In this document: positions 53,079 through 64,000 of the stretch, piece after piece
How positions within the stretch are numbered: position 1 is the first letter of the stretch
Layout of the letters: the number at the start of each line of letters is the position of its first letter
DNA from: Haliclona indistincta
Lineage: Eukaryota; Porifera; Demospongiae; Haplosclerida; Chalinidae
Reading direction: 5' to 3'
NCBI GenBank assembly: GCA_964017065.1
Contig: OZ024786.1
Span: 5,309,781-5,373,780 of the forward strand
Length of the DNA: 64,000 bases
Translations under genes and position numbers: made by a program
Notes under the pieces: generated by a model
Seen by the model: the letters and a program-made list of their open reading frames with translations, nothing else
Told to the model about the DNA's origin: nothing
Databases searched by the model: none

Positions 53079-56000
53079 ATGCCAAAAAAGTTTCGATTCA
53101 CTCAAATCAAGGCCAGGAGAAAGGAGCTCTGTGACAGCTTGGCGGCTTCAATTCCCTTCTCAGCAGACTCAGTTGCTAAAACCACCGCAGATCTTGCTGT
53201 CATATTAAAGACAGTAGACTTTCCTCCACCTGGTCAGTTCGTGCACCTATTATAAAAAAACATGTAGTTAAAATTATTAGTAAAAGAAATAACCGTGACT
53301 TACTGCATCCAATAGGATGGACATTGACCAGCACTCCTGAAAAGCTAATACTCACTCAAGTGTGCATAGAGAGAGAGACGCCAGAGATTAAATTCTCAGT
53401 AATAGTCTCATCTGACCTGACCTGGAAGGTTCAGCTGTTCAGAAAACAAGTTCCTCCGCTCAGCTATATCTTTACACACATTCCACCATCCATTGCAACG
53501 GTTGCCAATGTCGAGTTCCTGCTCAATGTACTTGAAAACAGCTGCATCTGTGTTGGGAATCCAGATGACAAGTTCACTGAAATACAGCGCATTAGGCAAG
53601 GAAAATTCTTTAGCATATCAGGTGCTGTTTAGTGTTTACATGCTACATAACCACACACATACTAATTATATTCATTTAGGAGTCACACTGCAAGCATATA
53701 CAGAATCTGATATGCTGCGGTCACAAACCATCCGACACAGCCAATGCCAATTACTAATTCCACAAAATCCACTATCACAACATCCTAAATGTCAAGCCTG
53801 CACACAACACCGAAAATCACTCCATGCAATGGTTAGCAGACATCAACACAAGCTAGATTCTGACACTTCCAGTACACATCCATCGAGTCACACAAACTAC
53901 CGCCATCTCACACCAGCAGAGAAAGATCAGAGATTATCCGAAATGCATGACGAGCTAAGAGCAATTGAAAAGAAGTGCGAAAGACTAACATCAAAAATAG
54001 CAGAGGGGAGCAAAGTGGAGTTGGATGAGCAAAGCAATGAAGACATACTAAAAGTCATGGAAGGTCACGTCAAGTCCAGGAAAAGTACTCACCAGACTCA
54101 TTTCTATCACTATTCTGGCAACAGCAACTGAAAGCAGCACAGTCAAACCCCAAAGCAATGAGATGGCATCCGGTGATGATTAAGTGGTGTATTCACCTCA
54201 GCCACTATTCTAGCAGTGGATACGAAGCTTTGAGACAGTCAGGCTGCATAAGATTACCATCTCAGAGAACCATCAGAGATTATACACACTTTGCTTCTGC
54301 TGCTCCTGGTTTTTCAGTTGACATAGACAAACAGATCATAGAAGCTGCAAAGATATCAACATGTCAGGAATGGGAGAAGTGTCATTTCATTCTCATGGAT
54401 GAAATGTACATCAAGGAAGATCTTGTATATAACAAGCATACCGGTATGTTTAATTCTAATAGTATTATAGATTAATTATTATAATTTAGGAGAGCTGATT
54501 GGGTTTATCGACTTAGGCGACATTGACAACCATCTAAATGCCTTAGAGCGTGATCTAAAGAGTGACACCAAATCCTCCGATTCTTCTGATCCCTCTGAAA
54601 CATCTGATTCTACTAACTCTGATTCCTCCAATTCATCTGAATCTTCTAAATCTTCTAAATCATCCAATTCATCCGACTCTTCCGACTCAATTGATAACTG
54701 CTTAGCAAAGACTATGTTAGTTATTATGGTCAGAGGTCTTTTCACTGGATTACAATTTCCATATGCACAATTTCCGTGTGCCAGTTTAAGAGGCGACCAG
54801 ATATTTCGACTGTTTTGGAAGCTGTGACTCGTTTGCAGAGATTCGGTTTTTGTATACTTGGTGCTACCTGCGATGGACTGTCTGCAAACAGGCTGTTCTT
54901 CAGACTACACAACAGTCAGAAATGTAGAGCTGATTTGATATACAAGACCCAAATCCTTTTAAGCTCACAAACAACATCTACTTTATCTCAGACCCCCCAC
55001 ACCTAATGAAAACAACACGGAATTGCTTTGCTAACAAGAAAAGAAGTCTATGGGTTAGTCTACGCATGAAATTTTACTAATAATGTGTGCTGTACAGAAT
55101 GGCCAACCAATCAGCTGGGATAATATAGTGAGGTTGTATGATAGTTCAAAATCAGCCACTGTAACACCAAAGCTGACACTAACACCAAAGCTGAAGTATG
55201 AACATGTACACCTCACAAACTTTTCAAAGATGAGAGTTGACCTTGCTGTCCAGGTAGCCAAAAACATATTTTTTTACTGATTATACACAATGGAAATCCC
55301 TATAGGTTTTAAGCAACACAGTAGCAAAAGCACTCACATTCAGAGAAGGAAAAGCTGCTGAAGCTACAGTCCAGTTTATCAGCAACATGAATAGATTCTT
55401 CGACTGCTTAAATGTAGGAAACTTTGATGCTGGAAAGAGACAGAGAGACCCATTCAAGCAGCCTTATCGTTCAGTTAACGACTTCAGACTTAAGGTATAG
55501 TACTTGTATATCATATTCTAGCCACTACAGCCAGTTCAGCTAGCCAGAAGTATATTTTAGAATTATTATTACCGGTTTTTGTATCCAGTGGCTCAAAGAC
55601 GAATTTTTAGTTTATCTCAGCGAATGGGAGCAATCGGTACAAGAAAGACAAGGCTACACTGATGAACAAAAGACAAAAATGCTCCTGAGTCTCGAGACAC
55701 GCACTGGTCTAGAATTCACAGGTAAAAATTATAATTACAACTCGCGGTTTATTAGGTCTAGTAAAATTATACGGTGTATATTTCCCAATGCAGTGAAAGC
55801 ATTCATTGAACTGACAGTTGATGTACTGTCCATTCCTGGAGCACCACCTCTACTCAGTAGAAGGATTAGTCAAGATCCACTGGAAAAATTCTTCGGCTTA
55901 CAACGCCAAAGAGGCCGCACTAATGAAAATCCAAATAGTCAGCAGTTTTTGAAGAACACACAGGGATTAGTAGTAGCCTCTCAGAGCGCTAAGTTTGTTA

Positions 56001-56113
56001 AGGGGAACTGTAGGGGAAATAAAGATATGGAAGAAGACTGCTCTGCTCCACTCCCTAAGCGAAAGCGGTCTAGATCTACTCAACCTTCTCACAGTAATGC
56101 AGTAGAGGAATAG
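53079..56113 (+). pseudogene. P-element/THAP9-like transposase B, eight exons, few breaks
   Basis: Exons 53079-53232, 53316-53621, 53680-54443, 54490-55053, 55098-55253, 55306-55494, 55589-55721, 55794-56113. The start MPKKFRFTQIKARRKELCDS replaces the usual THAP finger. Exon 2 is a beta-rich domain (SSDLTWKVQLFRKQVPPLSY). Exon 3 holds CQACTQHRKSLHAM, a coiled coil, then (after a frame change at about 54085) WCIHLSHYSSSGYEALRQSG, RLPSQRTIRDYTHF and CHFILMDEMYIKEDLVYNKH with the presumptive catalytic Asp. Exon 4 continues ELIGFIDLGDI, a Ser/Asp-rich insert (about 54565-54690), VRGLFTGLQFPYAQFPC, frame changes near 54830 and 54955, and ISDPPHLMKTTRNC. The last exons have DPLEKFFGLQRQRGRTNENP and KGNCRGNK, typical ends. 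Three breaks only, so recently active or mis-sequenced. Confidence 0.7.
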
Positions 56114-56147
56114 TAATAGTGACAATTATATATAGAGACAATAATAA

Positions 56148-57365
56148 AAGAAAATTAAAAAGATTTCTATCGAAATCAAAAGGATGTAGGGTTGTAGGGT
56201 TGTGAAATCTACCACTGGTTCACAATGTAAACTAACAAGGAACAAGCATGGAATGGTAACACAATTGACTTGCTAACAGACCATAGATCCCTACATCAGT
56301 GGCTATACACAAGCTGAATGCACGTCAGGTGTCAGCAGTCAACAAGTAGGTCAACCACACCAGCCACTGATGTAGGGATCTATGGTCTGTTAGCAAGTCA
56401 ATTGTGTTACCATTCCATGCTTGTTCCTTGTTAGTTTACATTGTGAACCAGTGGTAGATTTCACAACCCTACAACCCTACATCCTTTTGATTTCGATAGA
56501 AATCTTTTTAATTTTCTTGTTTGTGTCCTTTTTACTTTTTTAGTGAAGTGCAGTTCAAATAATTATCATGGACGTACTGAGCCGTCTTTGTTCCACCATT
56601 GTTTAGTTTCTTGTTGTTGATGGTTTTTCTTTATTTTAAACTTGTAGCAAAAAATAATTGTTATGCTATACTACGTATCAGCTCGCCTACGCATGTATGC
56701 ATGCAGTGCATACGAGCCCCGCCCACACTAGTTTGTTGACCTGTATTGTACGGCGATTATAATTTATATCTGGCAAGCGCGGAATGGTGATCCTATAGCT
56801 TGCCGTTCTTCGAAGACTCCATACAGATATGCGTTCTCCGTGAACCATACGGCGTGGAGATACTCAAGCCAGTGCTTGGTCACGTGCACTAACCACTGCT
56901 TGGTCATGTGCGTATTGCGCAATCACATTAATGGCGTCTAACACTTAGCTGACAATGGATCACGATCGAGAAATCGCGGAATTTATATCGCCGTTTCGCT
57001 AAAAACTAAGTTCAAAAGGCACATGCCAGGAGAATTTCACGACTGTTCGTGGGTGTTTTGGTCTCGTCACTGCTCGCGTAAAGGCGCTAGGCGAGTTGAA
57101 GAAAGAAGAAGAAGAAGAAGAAAACGAAGATGACGAAAGTCGATTTTCACCGTTTCCAGGTTCGTCACTTTAGTAACAATTTCGAGCAATCTCCTTTCTA
57201 CTGTAAGATGGGGCAACGCCAGAGAGCAGATCTAAGTGTCTTTGGACGTATAAAATTCATCACCAGGCGAAATATCAGCGTTTGAACGCTAATACATTGT
57301 ATGTAGCCGCCATCTTGTTTTCTCGTTCAACCCTACATAGGGAGGCACTACCGTGCCTCCCTAAT
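56148..57365. mobile_element. 1.2-kb foldback element, copy 2
   Basis: Foldback arms 56148-56288 and about 56375-56518, then unique sequence matching 20582-21412, and the terminal hairpin TAGGGAGGCAC-TACC-GTGCCTCCCTA (57338-57363). Begins 35 bases after the stop of transposase B, so it may share its 3' end. Confidence 0.75.
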
Positions 57366-57439
57366 AATACTACTATTATTATACCGACTTTGAATGATTA
57401 TGAATTATAATGCAGATGATATTATTACTGATGTTGTGG

Positions 57440-58424
57440 TTAAACTGTCTTTCTTAGTGCCTTCGATTTCTCTAGTGTCTTAAACTTTTGCTGCTTGTAT
57501 AGCTCAATTACAGACGAAGCAAAGGAAAATCCACGGATGGTGACCCATTTTTCAATGATCTTGCTCAAGATAGACTGGGCTTCCTTGGAATTGAGCTGTT
57601 TTGCCGCTGTCATTAGGTTCCATTGGCAGGTAACCTCTTCATTAGCAATAATTGCTGATGCAACCATGTCCTTGAACCCAGCAGACATTTGGTGCATATT
57701 GCAGGTGGTGTAGTGGAGTCTGGCTTCGTCCTCCATGGCGACAAAGAGTAGGAATGCTGCATCGGTGACGTGGACCAGTCCACCCCTGTCACAAGACTGC
57801 GTCCATTCGTTGGACCCTAAGAGGTCATCCTTCTTGGAATCGCGGTCCAAAACGCAGCTTACTAAAAAGCTCTTCCCCTCTTCACTCACTTCTCGGCTTG
57901 CAGCTAATATTTTCCTGAGGACGTAGCCAGCTACGTACCTCAGGGCGTTTAGCTCCTCACTGGTCAGTGATTCTGGATCAGTTAACGTTGCTCCAGCACC
58001 TTGGGGCACCGCCAGTGGAAGCTTCTCTTTTATAAGCATTTCGAATACTCGTTCAGATGCATCCTGAAAAAAATACTGGCTCTGGTTTCAAGCCGAGTTT
58101 GAGGTGCAGAAACTCACTCCAGAGGATGTGAAAGCTGGAATTTATTCTCAATTGGTGATAGTTTCTCCAATAGCGAACTCTTTTGGTCTTCAAGGACAGG
58201 GAATGTGATTCAGCAACTACAGCATTCAGCGCCGCCAAAAGTTTCTTTTCGAATGCAGTAAAAGCTGGCTGTTCGCTTGCCGCCAGTACAGCTTCTGCCA
58301 CCTTCAATGCTGTAGCAGCAGGTTCTACAGGTAGATGATAGCTTTCGTCCTCGATAATAGCTGTCACTGCTCGTTTCAGCATCTTCGCGTATGACGTAGT
58401 GGTGCAGCAGGTAGTGCAAAGCAT
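57440..58424 (-). pseudogene. Transposon-associated protein (NALRYVAGYV family), homopolymer frameshift
   Basis: The minus strand starts at 58424 (MLCTTCCTTTSYAKMLKRAV; Met15 also possible). Helical region HILWSEFLHLKLGLKPEPVFF, then seven T at 58067-58073 shift the frame; six would continue QDASERVFEMLIKEKL. Then SEELNALRYVAGYVLRKILA, WTQSCDRGGLVHVTDAAFLL, and a C-terminal VTIRGFSFASSVIELYKQQK, stop at 57440. I recall the 'LNALRYVAGYV...RGGL' pattern from many unnamed, multicopy invertebrate ORFs. Function unknown. About 325 codons in all; a single-base homopolymer difference is the only defect, so the gene may be intact in reality. Confidence 0.55.
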
Positions 58425-58589
58425 TCGCGCGCTTTATTAACTATTAATAACTATTAATAATCTACTTCCGGTAACAACGAGGAGTGTCCGGCCCATCGCA
58501 ACAGTTGCCAATCCCGTGTCGTAAAGTAATTATCTATGTCATAGCTGAGGTAGTAACTGCGCCAAGACGAGGTGAATTCAGCAGATTTA

Positions 58590-61060
58590 CGTTTCACCCT
58601 TATGACAATGATGGCAGGATGACCAACACAATGGACAATGCCACAGAAGTGTTACACCACAATGCTTTGGACTATTCTCGAATCATAGTGAACGACTTAC
58701 AATTACGATTCCGATGATTCGAATTACGCACGATTAGAGTTGAACGCTCCTTCCTCTTATGTGCTCGCCATTAAGCGAGCTAAGTAAACTTCAGCAAATC
58801 AATTGGTTGTAACATGTTTTGGATGACAATGATAAGAATACATTTACATCAACTCAGTAGCTAAACTATACTGGAAAGATAGTTTGCATATCAACTAAGT
58901 AGCTGGCTATCTATTAGCTAACACTAGCAGCACATTGTATGGAGGACATTTTTTTCACTTTATTGATTTGGCAGTTGTCAATGCTTACATTCTTAGTAAG
59001 CAGATTCAGTCTACAAGTCTTGAGACTAAAACATTCGGATTCACCCCTATGACAATGATGGCAGGATGACCAACACAATGGACAATGCCACAGAAGTGTT
59101 ACACCACAATGCTTTCTACTATTCTCGAATCATAGTGAACGACTTACAATTACGATTCCGATGATTCGAATTACGCACGATTAGAGTTGAACGCTCCTTC
59201 CTCTTATGTGCTCGCCATTAAGCGAGCTAAGTAAACTTCAGCAAATCAATTGGTTGTAACATGTTTTGGATGACAATGATAAGAATACATTTACATCAAC
59301 TCAGTAGCTAAACTATACTGGAAGGATAGTTTGCATATCAACTAAGTAGCTGGCTATCTATTAGCTAACACTAGCAGCACATTGTATGGAGGACATTTTT
59401 TTCACTTTATTGATTTGGCAGTTGTCAATGCTTACATTCTTAGTAAGCAGATTCAGTCTACAAGTCTTGAGACTAAAACATTCGGATTCACCCCTATGAC
59501 AATGATGGCAGGATGACCAACACAATGGACAATGCCACAGAAGTGTTACACCACAATGCTTTCGACTATTCTCGAATCATAGTGAACGACTTACAATTAC
59601 GATTCCGATGATTCGAATTACGCACGATTAGAGTTGAACGCTCCTTCCTCTTATGTGCTCGCCATTAAGCGAGCTAAGTAAACTTCAGCAAATCAATTGG
59701 TTGTAACATGTTTTGGATGACAATGATAAGAATACATTTACATCAACTCAGTAGCTAAACTATACTGGAAAGATAGTTTGCATATCAACTAAGTAGCTGG
59801 CTATCTATTAGCTAACACTAGCAGCACATTGTATGGAGGACATTTTTTCACTTTATTGATTTGGCAGTTGTCAATGCTTACATTCTTAGTAAGCAGATTC
59901 AGTCCACAAGTCTTGAGACTAAAACATTCGGATTCACCCCTATGACAATGATGGCAGGATGACCAACACAATGGACAATGCCACAGAAGTGTTACACCAC
60001 AAAGCTTTCGACTATTCTCGAATCATAGTGAACGACTTACAATTACGATTCCGATGATTCGAATTACGCACGATTAGAGTTGAACGCTCCTTCCTCTTAT
60101 GTGCTCGCCATTAAGCGAGCTAAGTAAACTTCAGCAAATCAATTGGTTGTAACATGTTTTGGATGACAATGATAAGAATACATTTACATCAACTCAGTAG
60201 CTAAACTATACTGGAAAGATAGTTTGCATATCAACTAAGTAGCTGGCTATCTATTAGCTAACACTAGCAGCACATTGTATGGAGGACATTTTTTTCACTT
60301 TATTGATTTGGCAGTTGTCAATGCTTACATTCTTAGTAAGCAGATTCAGTCTACAAGTCTTGAGACTAAAACATTCGGATTCACCCCTATGACAATGATG
60401 GCAGGATGACCAACACAATGGACAATGCCACAGAAGTGTTACACCACAAAGCTTTCGACTATTCTCGAATCATAGTGAACGACTTACAATTACGATTCCG
60501 ATGATTCGAATTACGCACGATTAGAGTTGAACGCTCCTTCCTCTTATGTGCTCGCCATTAAGCGAGCTAAGTAAACTTCAGCAAATCAATTGGTTGTAAC
60601 AAGTAAACTTCAGCAAATCAATTGGTTGTAACATGTTTTGGATGACAATGATAAGAATACATTTACATCAACTCAGTAGCTAAACTATACTGGAAAGATA
60701 GTTTGCATATCAACTAAGTAGCTGGCTATCTATTAGCTAACACTAGCAGCACATTGTATGGAGGACATTTTTTTCACTTTATTGATTTGGCAGTTGTCAA
60801 TGCTTACATTCTTAGTAAGCAGATTCAGTCTACAAGTCTTGAGACTAAAACATTTGGATTCACCCCTATGACAATGATGGCAGGATGACCAACACAATGG
60901 ACAATGCCACAGAAGTGTTACACTACCATGGTTCTATCTATTCTCGAATCATAGTGAATGATTTACAATTACGATTCCGATGATTCGAAGTATGCACGAT
61001 TGGAGTTGAACGCTCCTTCCTCTTATGTGTATGTATTAGCTAACACCAGCAGCACATTGT
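58590..61060 (+). repeat. 447-bp satellite, six copies, carrying a piggyBac transposase tail
   Basis: The motif TATGACAATGATGGCAGG starts at 58601, 59048, 59495, 59941, 60388 and 60867. Spacings are 447, 447, 446, 447 and 479; the last holds a 32-bp duplication of AAGTAAACTTCAGC onward. Copies are nearly identical. Each contains a frame with YGGHFFHFIDLAVVNAYILS, matching the C-terminal part of piggyBac-family transposases, and a shorter YDSDDSNYARLELNAPSS-like piece. The last unit is diverged and its frame continues (60958-61242). Confidence 0.85.
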
Positions 61061-61260
61061 ATGGAAGACAGTTCTTACACTTTATTGATTTGGCAGTTGT
61101 CAATGCTTACATTCATAAATCTCTATCGCGGTTGCAATTTTACAAACTCTTTTACTCTCTACTGTTCTATTTTTGTCTCTTCCTATTCTGTCAAAAAGTT
61201 TTTGAAATGATTTTGATTATGTTTATTATGTTAAAGATTTAATAATACATTTACATCAAT

Positions 61261-61628
61261 TCAGTAGCTAAACTATAGCAGCTATTAGTGTTGTACCTAT
61301 ACTAGTATCTGTATTTGTACAGGCACCTATATTTGTACTATAGGCAAGGATCAGTATAGGCAATGGGATCAGTAATTGATGTAATTTTGACGTGCTGGTC
61401 AGGTTTGCCTCTCTCTGTTGTAGAGATGGTCGCACTGACACCTTCAGAGAATATCCACCATCTCAGACTAGCGAGGACAACAATCTTCAGGGTGAGTTTA
61501 TGTCAAACAAATGTATGCACAAGTTGATGCGTAGACAGATGTCTCATCCTAAAGGAAACATACAGTAATGTGTTTGAAGGGCGAGAGGTACCAACGGTGA
61601 CTGCTGGTGCCATGTGTAGAATCTATTA
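61261..61628. other. No clear gene; one exon-like piece
   Basis: About 61425-61492 encodes DGRTDTFREYPPSQTSEDNN between AG and GT dinucleotides, possibly an exon of the transposase family that follows. Otherwise simple repeats (GTACCTATACTAGTATCTG). Confidence 0.25.
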
Positions 61629-62480
61629 ATGAATGGTTATGAGAACAATATTATATCTATCCATACAAGATTCTGGTCGAGCAGGTAAAATAGCGGAGGA
61701 CGGTGTGTGCACTCTGAAACATATTACTTTTTGTTCCATCACTGCAGGTTCCTCAACCTAATCTATTCTTAAAGTATTTCGCTCTCCTTATGGTGGAACC
61801 AGAAAATTTACTAAGTATATCCTGGAAAGGCTCGCTGATTATTATATAGTCGTCGATCAAAAAGTGTATGGAATGTTTGTGAATACCATCAGTCTTGCTA
61901 TGACAACATCACTGTAATCATCGTCTTCATTAGGATAATGCTTCACTTTCGGCAAACCAGATACTGTGTCAGTTTGTTTCAAGTATGCGTCACCACACTT
62001 TGTTTTCAGAGCCTTTCTTTACAAGACTTCGTCCATGTTTGTAAAGAAAGGCTTTACCTTGCCTGTAGACAAGTACACAAGCACTGATAAACCTGAAACA
62101 GAAGTTGATTTTGACAAATGTGAGCGGATTTGAGAAAAGGGGTCACTTCGCGCATGTAATTTTTGAACGCACGCCTGTTTTCAAATGGCTGTTAGTCGGT
62201 CAAATATTATTGAAACTCAATGAAATTTTTTATATATAATATTTGATCATTCTGCTTGCTGTATATCAAATTTTAGAGCCATGGGACCAAATTTGGATGA
62301 ATGCCAGCAAGTTGAAAAGATGCGTTAGTTCGAAAATTACATGCGCGAAGTGACCCCTTTTCTCAAATCCGCTCACAAATGATGGTGAACCCGAAGATGA
62401 TCCTGAGGGCGAAAGCACAAAAGTCGATTACCACTTTAGCTGCTGGGCGTGTTGAATTGAGTGTAAGCCACTCACTGAAG
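61629..62480 (+). repeat. Segmental repeat, copy 2, split by a MITE
   Basis: Matches 50397-50960. The acidic piece (PETEVDFDK) is interrupted at 62121 by a 255-bp MITE and resumes at 62382 as DGEPEDD. Confidence 0.7.
62121..62375. mobile_element. 255-bp MITE with long TIRs and CAAATG duplication
   Basis: Ends TGAGCGGATTTGAGAAAAGG and its complement, extending about 50 bp inward (GTCACTTCGCGCATGTAATTT). Flanked by CAAATG at 62115-62120 and 62376-62381. The other copy of the host segment (50930-50950) shows the empty site. Confidence 0.85.
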
Positions 62481-62817
62481 CTGAACGCTCTACCATATTC
62501 AAACTCAGACATACGTTCGATCTAACTACAGATGAGTTGTGTAGACTTCTTGTCACATGTGATTCTGGTTGCCGTAACACACACTACACCAAACCCATTG
62601 GCGACGGATGCACGACTATTCCTAGACTAAGTCATCTGTTCTGTGCACACTGGTAAAGGTTGCACCAGTACAATCAGAATTTGTACATTAATATGCTTCG
62701 TAAGCCATGAAAGGCAGTAGATGCTGTAAGGCTCAACAACGGAATAATTTCTGAAATCGACAGAGCGCCCTCCAATGCCAATTACCACCATTTGCTTGAC
62801 ATTTTCGGCATTGGTTT

Positions 62818-62878
62818 CAAATTGCATGGACACACACAAATAGCATGCATTGCTATTTGTGTGTGTCCATGCAATTTG
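62818..62878. repeat. Perfect inverted repeat, 28-bp arms, 5-bp loop
   Basis: Arms 62818-62845 and 62851-62878 (CAAATTGCATGG...ACAAATAGCA), loop TGCAT. Confidence 0.9.
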
Positions 62879-62879
62879 C

Positions 62880-64000
62880 TAAACTAAGTTCTGATATACT
62901 GAAGCACCAAATAGGAATGTGTCAAAATTGAAATTTTGTAATCTTCGTCTAGAGTAAATTAAACGCTCATTTATAAAATTAGATATCTATTTAAGACCCA
63001 CTAACAAATGTAAACACGGTCTCTTGGCCTCAAGACTGTATTAAATCTTGTTCCTACTGGAGCATAAGAACAGTTAGTGTCCACAGATTGCAATGGAGTA
63101 TTAGCCCTCCTCTAATGACAGTATAGTATTATTATAGTCTTCTGGATGCATTTGTGATTTTCTTTAAAAAAAATAGAGAGAATTATTTATTACCATCATT
63201 GGGATATCAGGCAGTTAGCAAATATTTGTACAGCGAGTCTATAGAGCTCTATACGTATGTAGATACGATGCTTCAGCCCCACTTGGGCTTGGGCTGCATT
63301 AAAAATTATTAACCTCAAAAACAGTTTCTCCTCCTTGTGGCATACTCTGACTGAACTATCTGTGTTTGTCGCCATGCTCCTTATCTGTCTCATTGTATCA
63401 TGCACAGTTGTCTTGTTTGCATGCATATCCGGTTGTATTGTCATTGTCTCACTAGTAGTATAAATATGTGTGTATTGTGCAAAAGAGAGAGAGTTTTTAT
63501 CCACTCCGACACTCCTGTACTGCTCATCCGTTATTATTGATTCAGCAGTGTATCAACTAGCTCTCAGTGCTCTTCAGCAAAGCTTCTTGCTTCCTGCAAA
63601 GTCCCTAAGAAGGGAGCTAGGATGTGATGTGAGTGATATTAATTTGATGCTAATTATAATCGAACTGCATTGTTTAGTGAAGGATATTTTGCTGAGGTAG
63701 AACATCTAGGAATCGATTGTCACTCGCAGATCCGCCTCCAGAGATAGCTCGAAGGTAATTCATATTATGCCACGCTGTAGTAGTGCATATTCACGAAAAG
63801 GGGGACACACGCAAGGTCAAGTCAACACTAGATCAACTCAGTGCTTTCCCCACACTGAAGCCTAAGTAATTGACATTGATTTTTGTGTTTTAATAATTAT
63901 CACACACGTTTTAGAACTTCCTCCCAACTCCCTTCATAATAGACCAGTTGCATGTAAGCGCTAAAGAATTTAATTAGCGTATAATTGACGTGACGTCACG
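62880..64000. other. No gene recognised at the right edge
   Basis: Frames at 63196-63504 (minus) and 63470-63700 (plus) lack motifs. The latter could be an exon ending at GTGAGT (63634), but has no partner in the window. Confidence 0.3.

Noticed and set aside
54479..54745. Minus-strand Glu/Asp-rich frame
   Set aside because: Complement of the Ser-rich microsatellite inside the transposase.

Overview
This is a stretch of animal nuclear genome, not bacterial. The coding sequence is split by short GT-AG introns (many 45-110 nt, a few GC-AG), intergenic DNA is AT-rich, and tetranucleotide microsatellites and dead transposons are abundant. Recognisable parts include a BEN-domain gene, a vinculin tail exon, death-domain and Roco-like exons, a RAG1 N-terminal-like zinc motif, DIRS, P-element-like, piggyBac-like, hAT-like, PIF/Harbinger and BEL/Pao pieces. 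Very short introns together with NLR/Roco-death-domain fragments suggest an early-branching metazoan, most likely a sponge. That is inference, not proof. No tRNA, rRNA or CRISPR array was recognised.

Layout. 1-0.6 kb: 3' end of a Ulp1-like gene, then a cluster of perfect palindromes. 0.9-3 kb: a decayed minus-strand membrane-protein gene (APD1-4/DUF4792-DUF4793-like) split by a 1,077-bp hAT-like element with a perfect 8-bp target duplication. 3.3-8.7 kb: a 1,527-residue, two-exon gene with two zinc motifs, a FEN/XPG-like nuclease core and a C-terminal CXC domain, bracketed by inverted repeats; this is the strongest candidate for an undescribed mobile element. 8.7-13.5 kb: fragments of a minus-strand Roco/death-domain gene broken by (CACT)n tracts, a duplicated block and a 56-bp minisatellite. 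14.06-17.16 kb: an intact 11-exon BEN-domain gene, the best conventional gene here. 17.9-19.9 kb: two partial genes with nested MITEs. 20.2-21.4 kb: first copy of a 1.2-kb foldback element (second copy at 56.1-57.4 kb).

22.0-26.2 kb: a defective DIRS-like retrotransposon (gag with an intron, reverse transcriptase, tyrosine recombinase). 26.8-34 kb: BED-finger remnant, a G2E3-type gene without HECT, a convergent RAG1-N-like gene, a small membrane/coiled-coil gene, a lone vinculin tail exon and several small multi-exon genes. 35.1 kb: a SAP-like/coiled-coil/transmembrane ORF. 36-43.6 kb: transposase graveyard (P-element-like, Harbinger/Copia chimera, BEL/Pao, twin TTAA-flanked elements, hAT, DDE_1). 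43.8-48.9 kb: ZAD/DUF6589-like and related pseudogenes. 50.4-51.4 kb: a segmental repeat and a gypsy integrase remnant. 53.1-56.1 kb: an eight-exon P-element-like transposase. 57.4-58.4 kb: a minus-strand transposon-associated ORF with a homopolymer frameshift. 58.6-61.1 kb: a 447-bp satellite carrying a piggyBac transposase tail. 61.6-62.5 kb: second copy of the 50.4-kb segment, with a MITE inserted.

Few genes seem to act together; most are independent mobile elements or their remains. Recurrent single-base indels in otherwise conserved frames suggest either pseudogenes or residual long-read assembly errors, and I cannot separate these from sequence alone.
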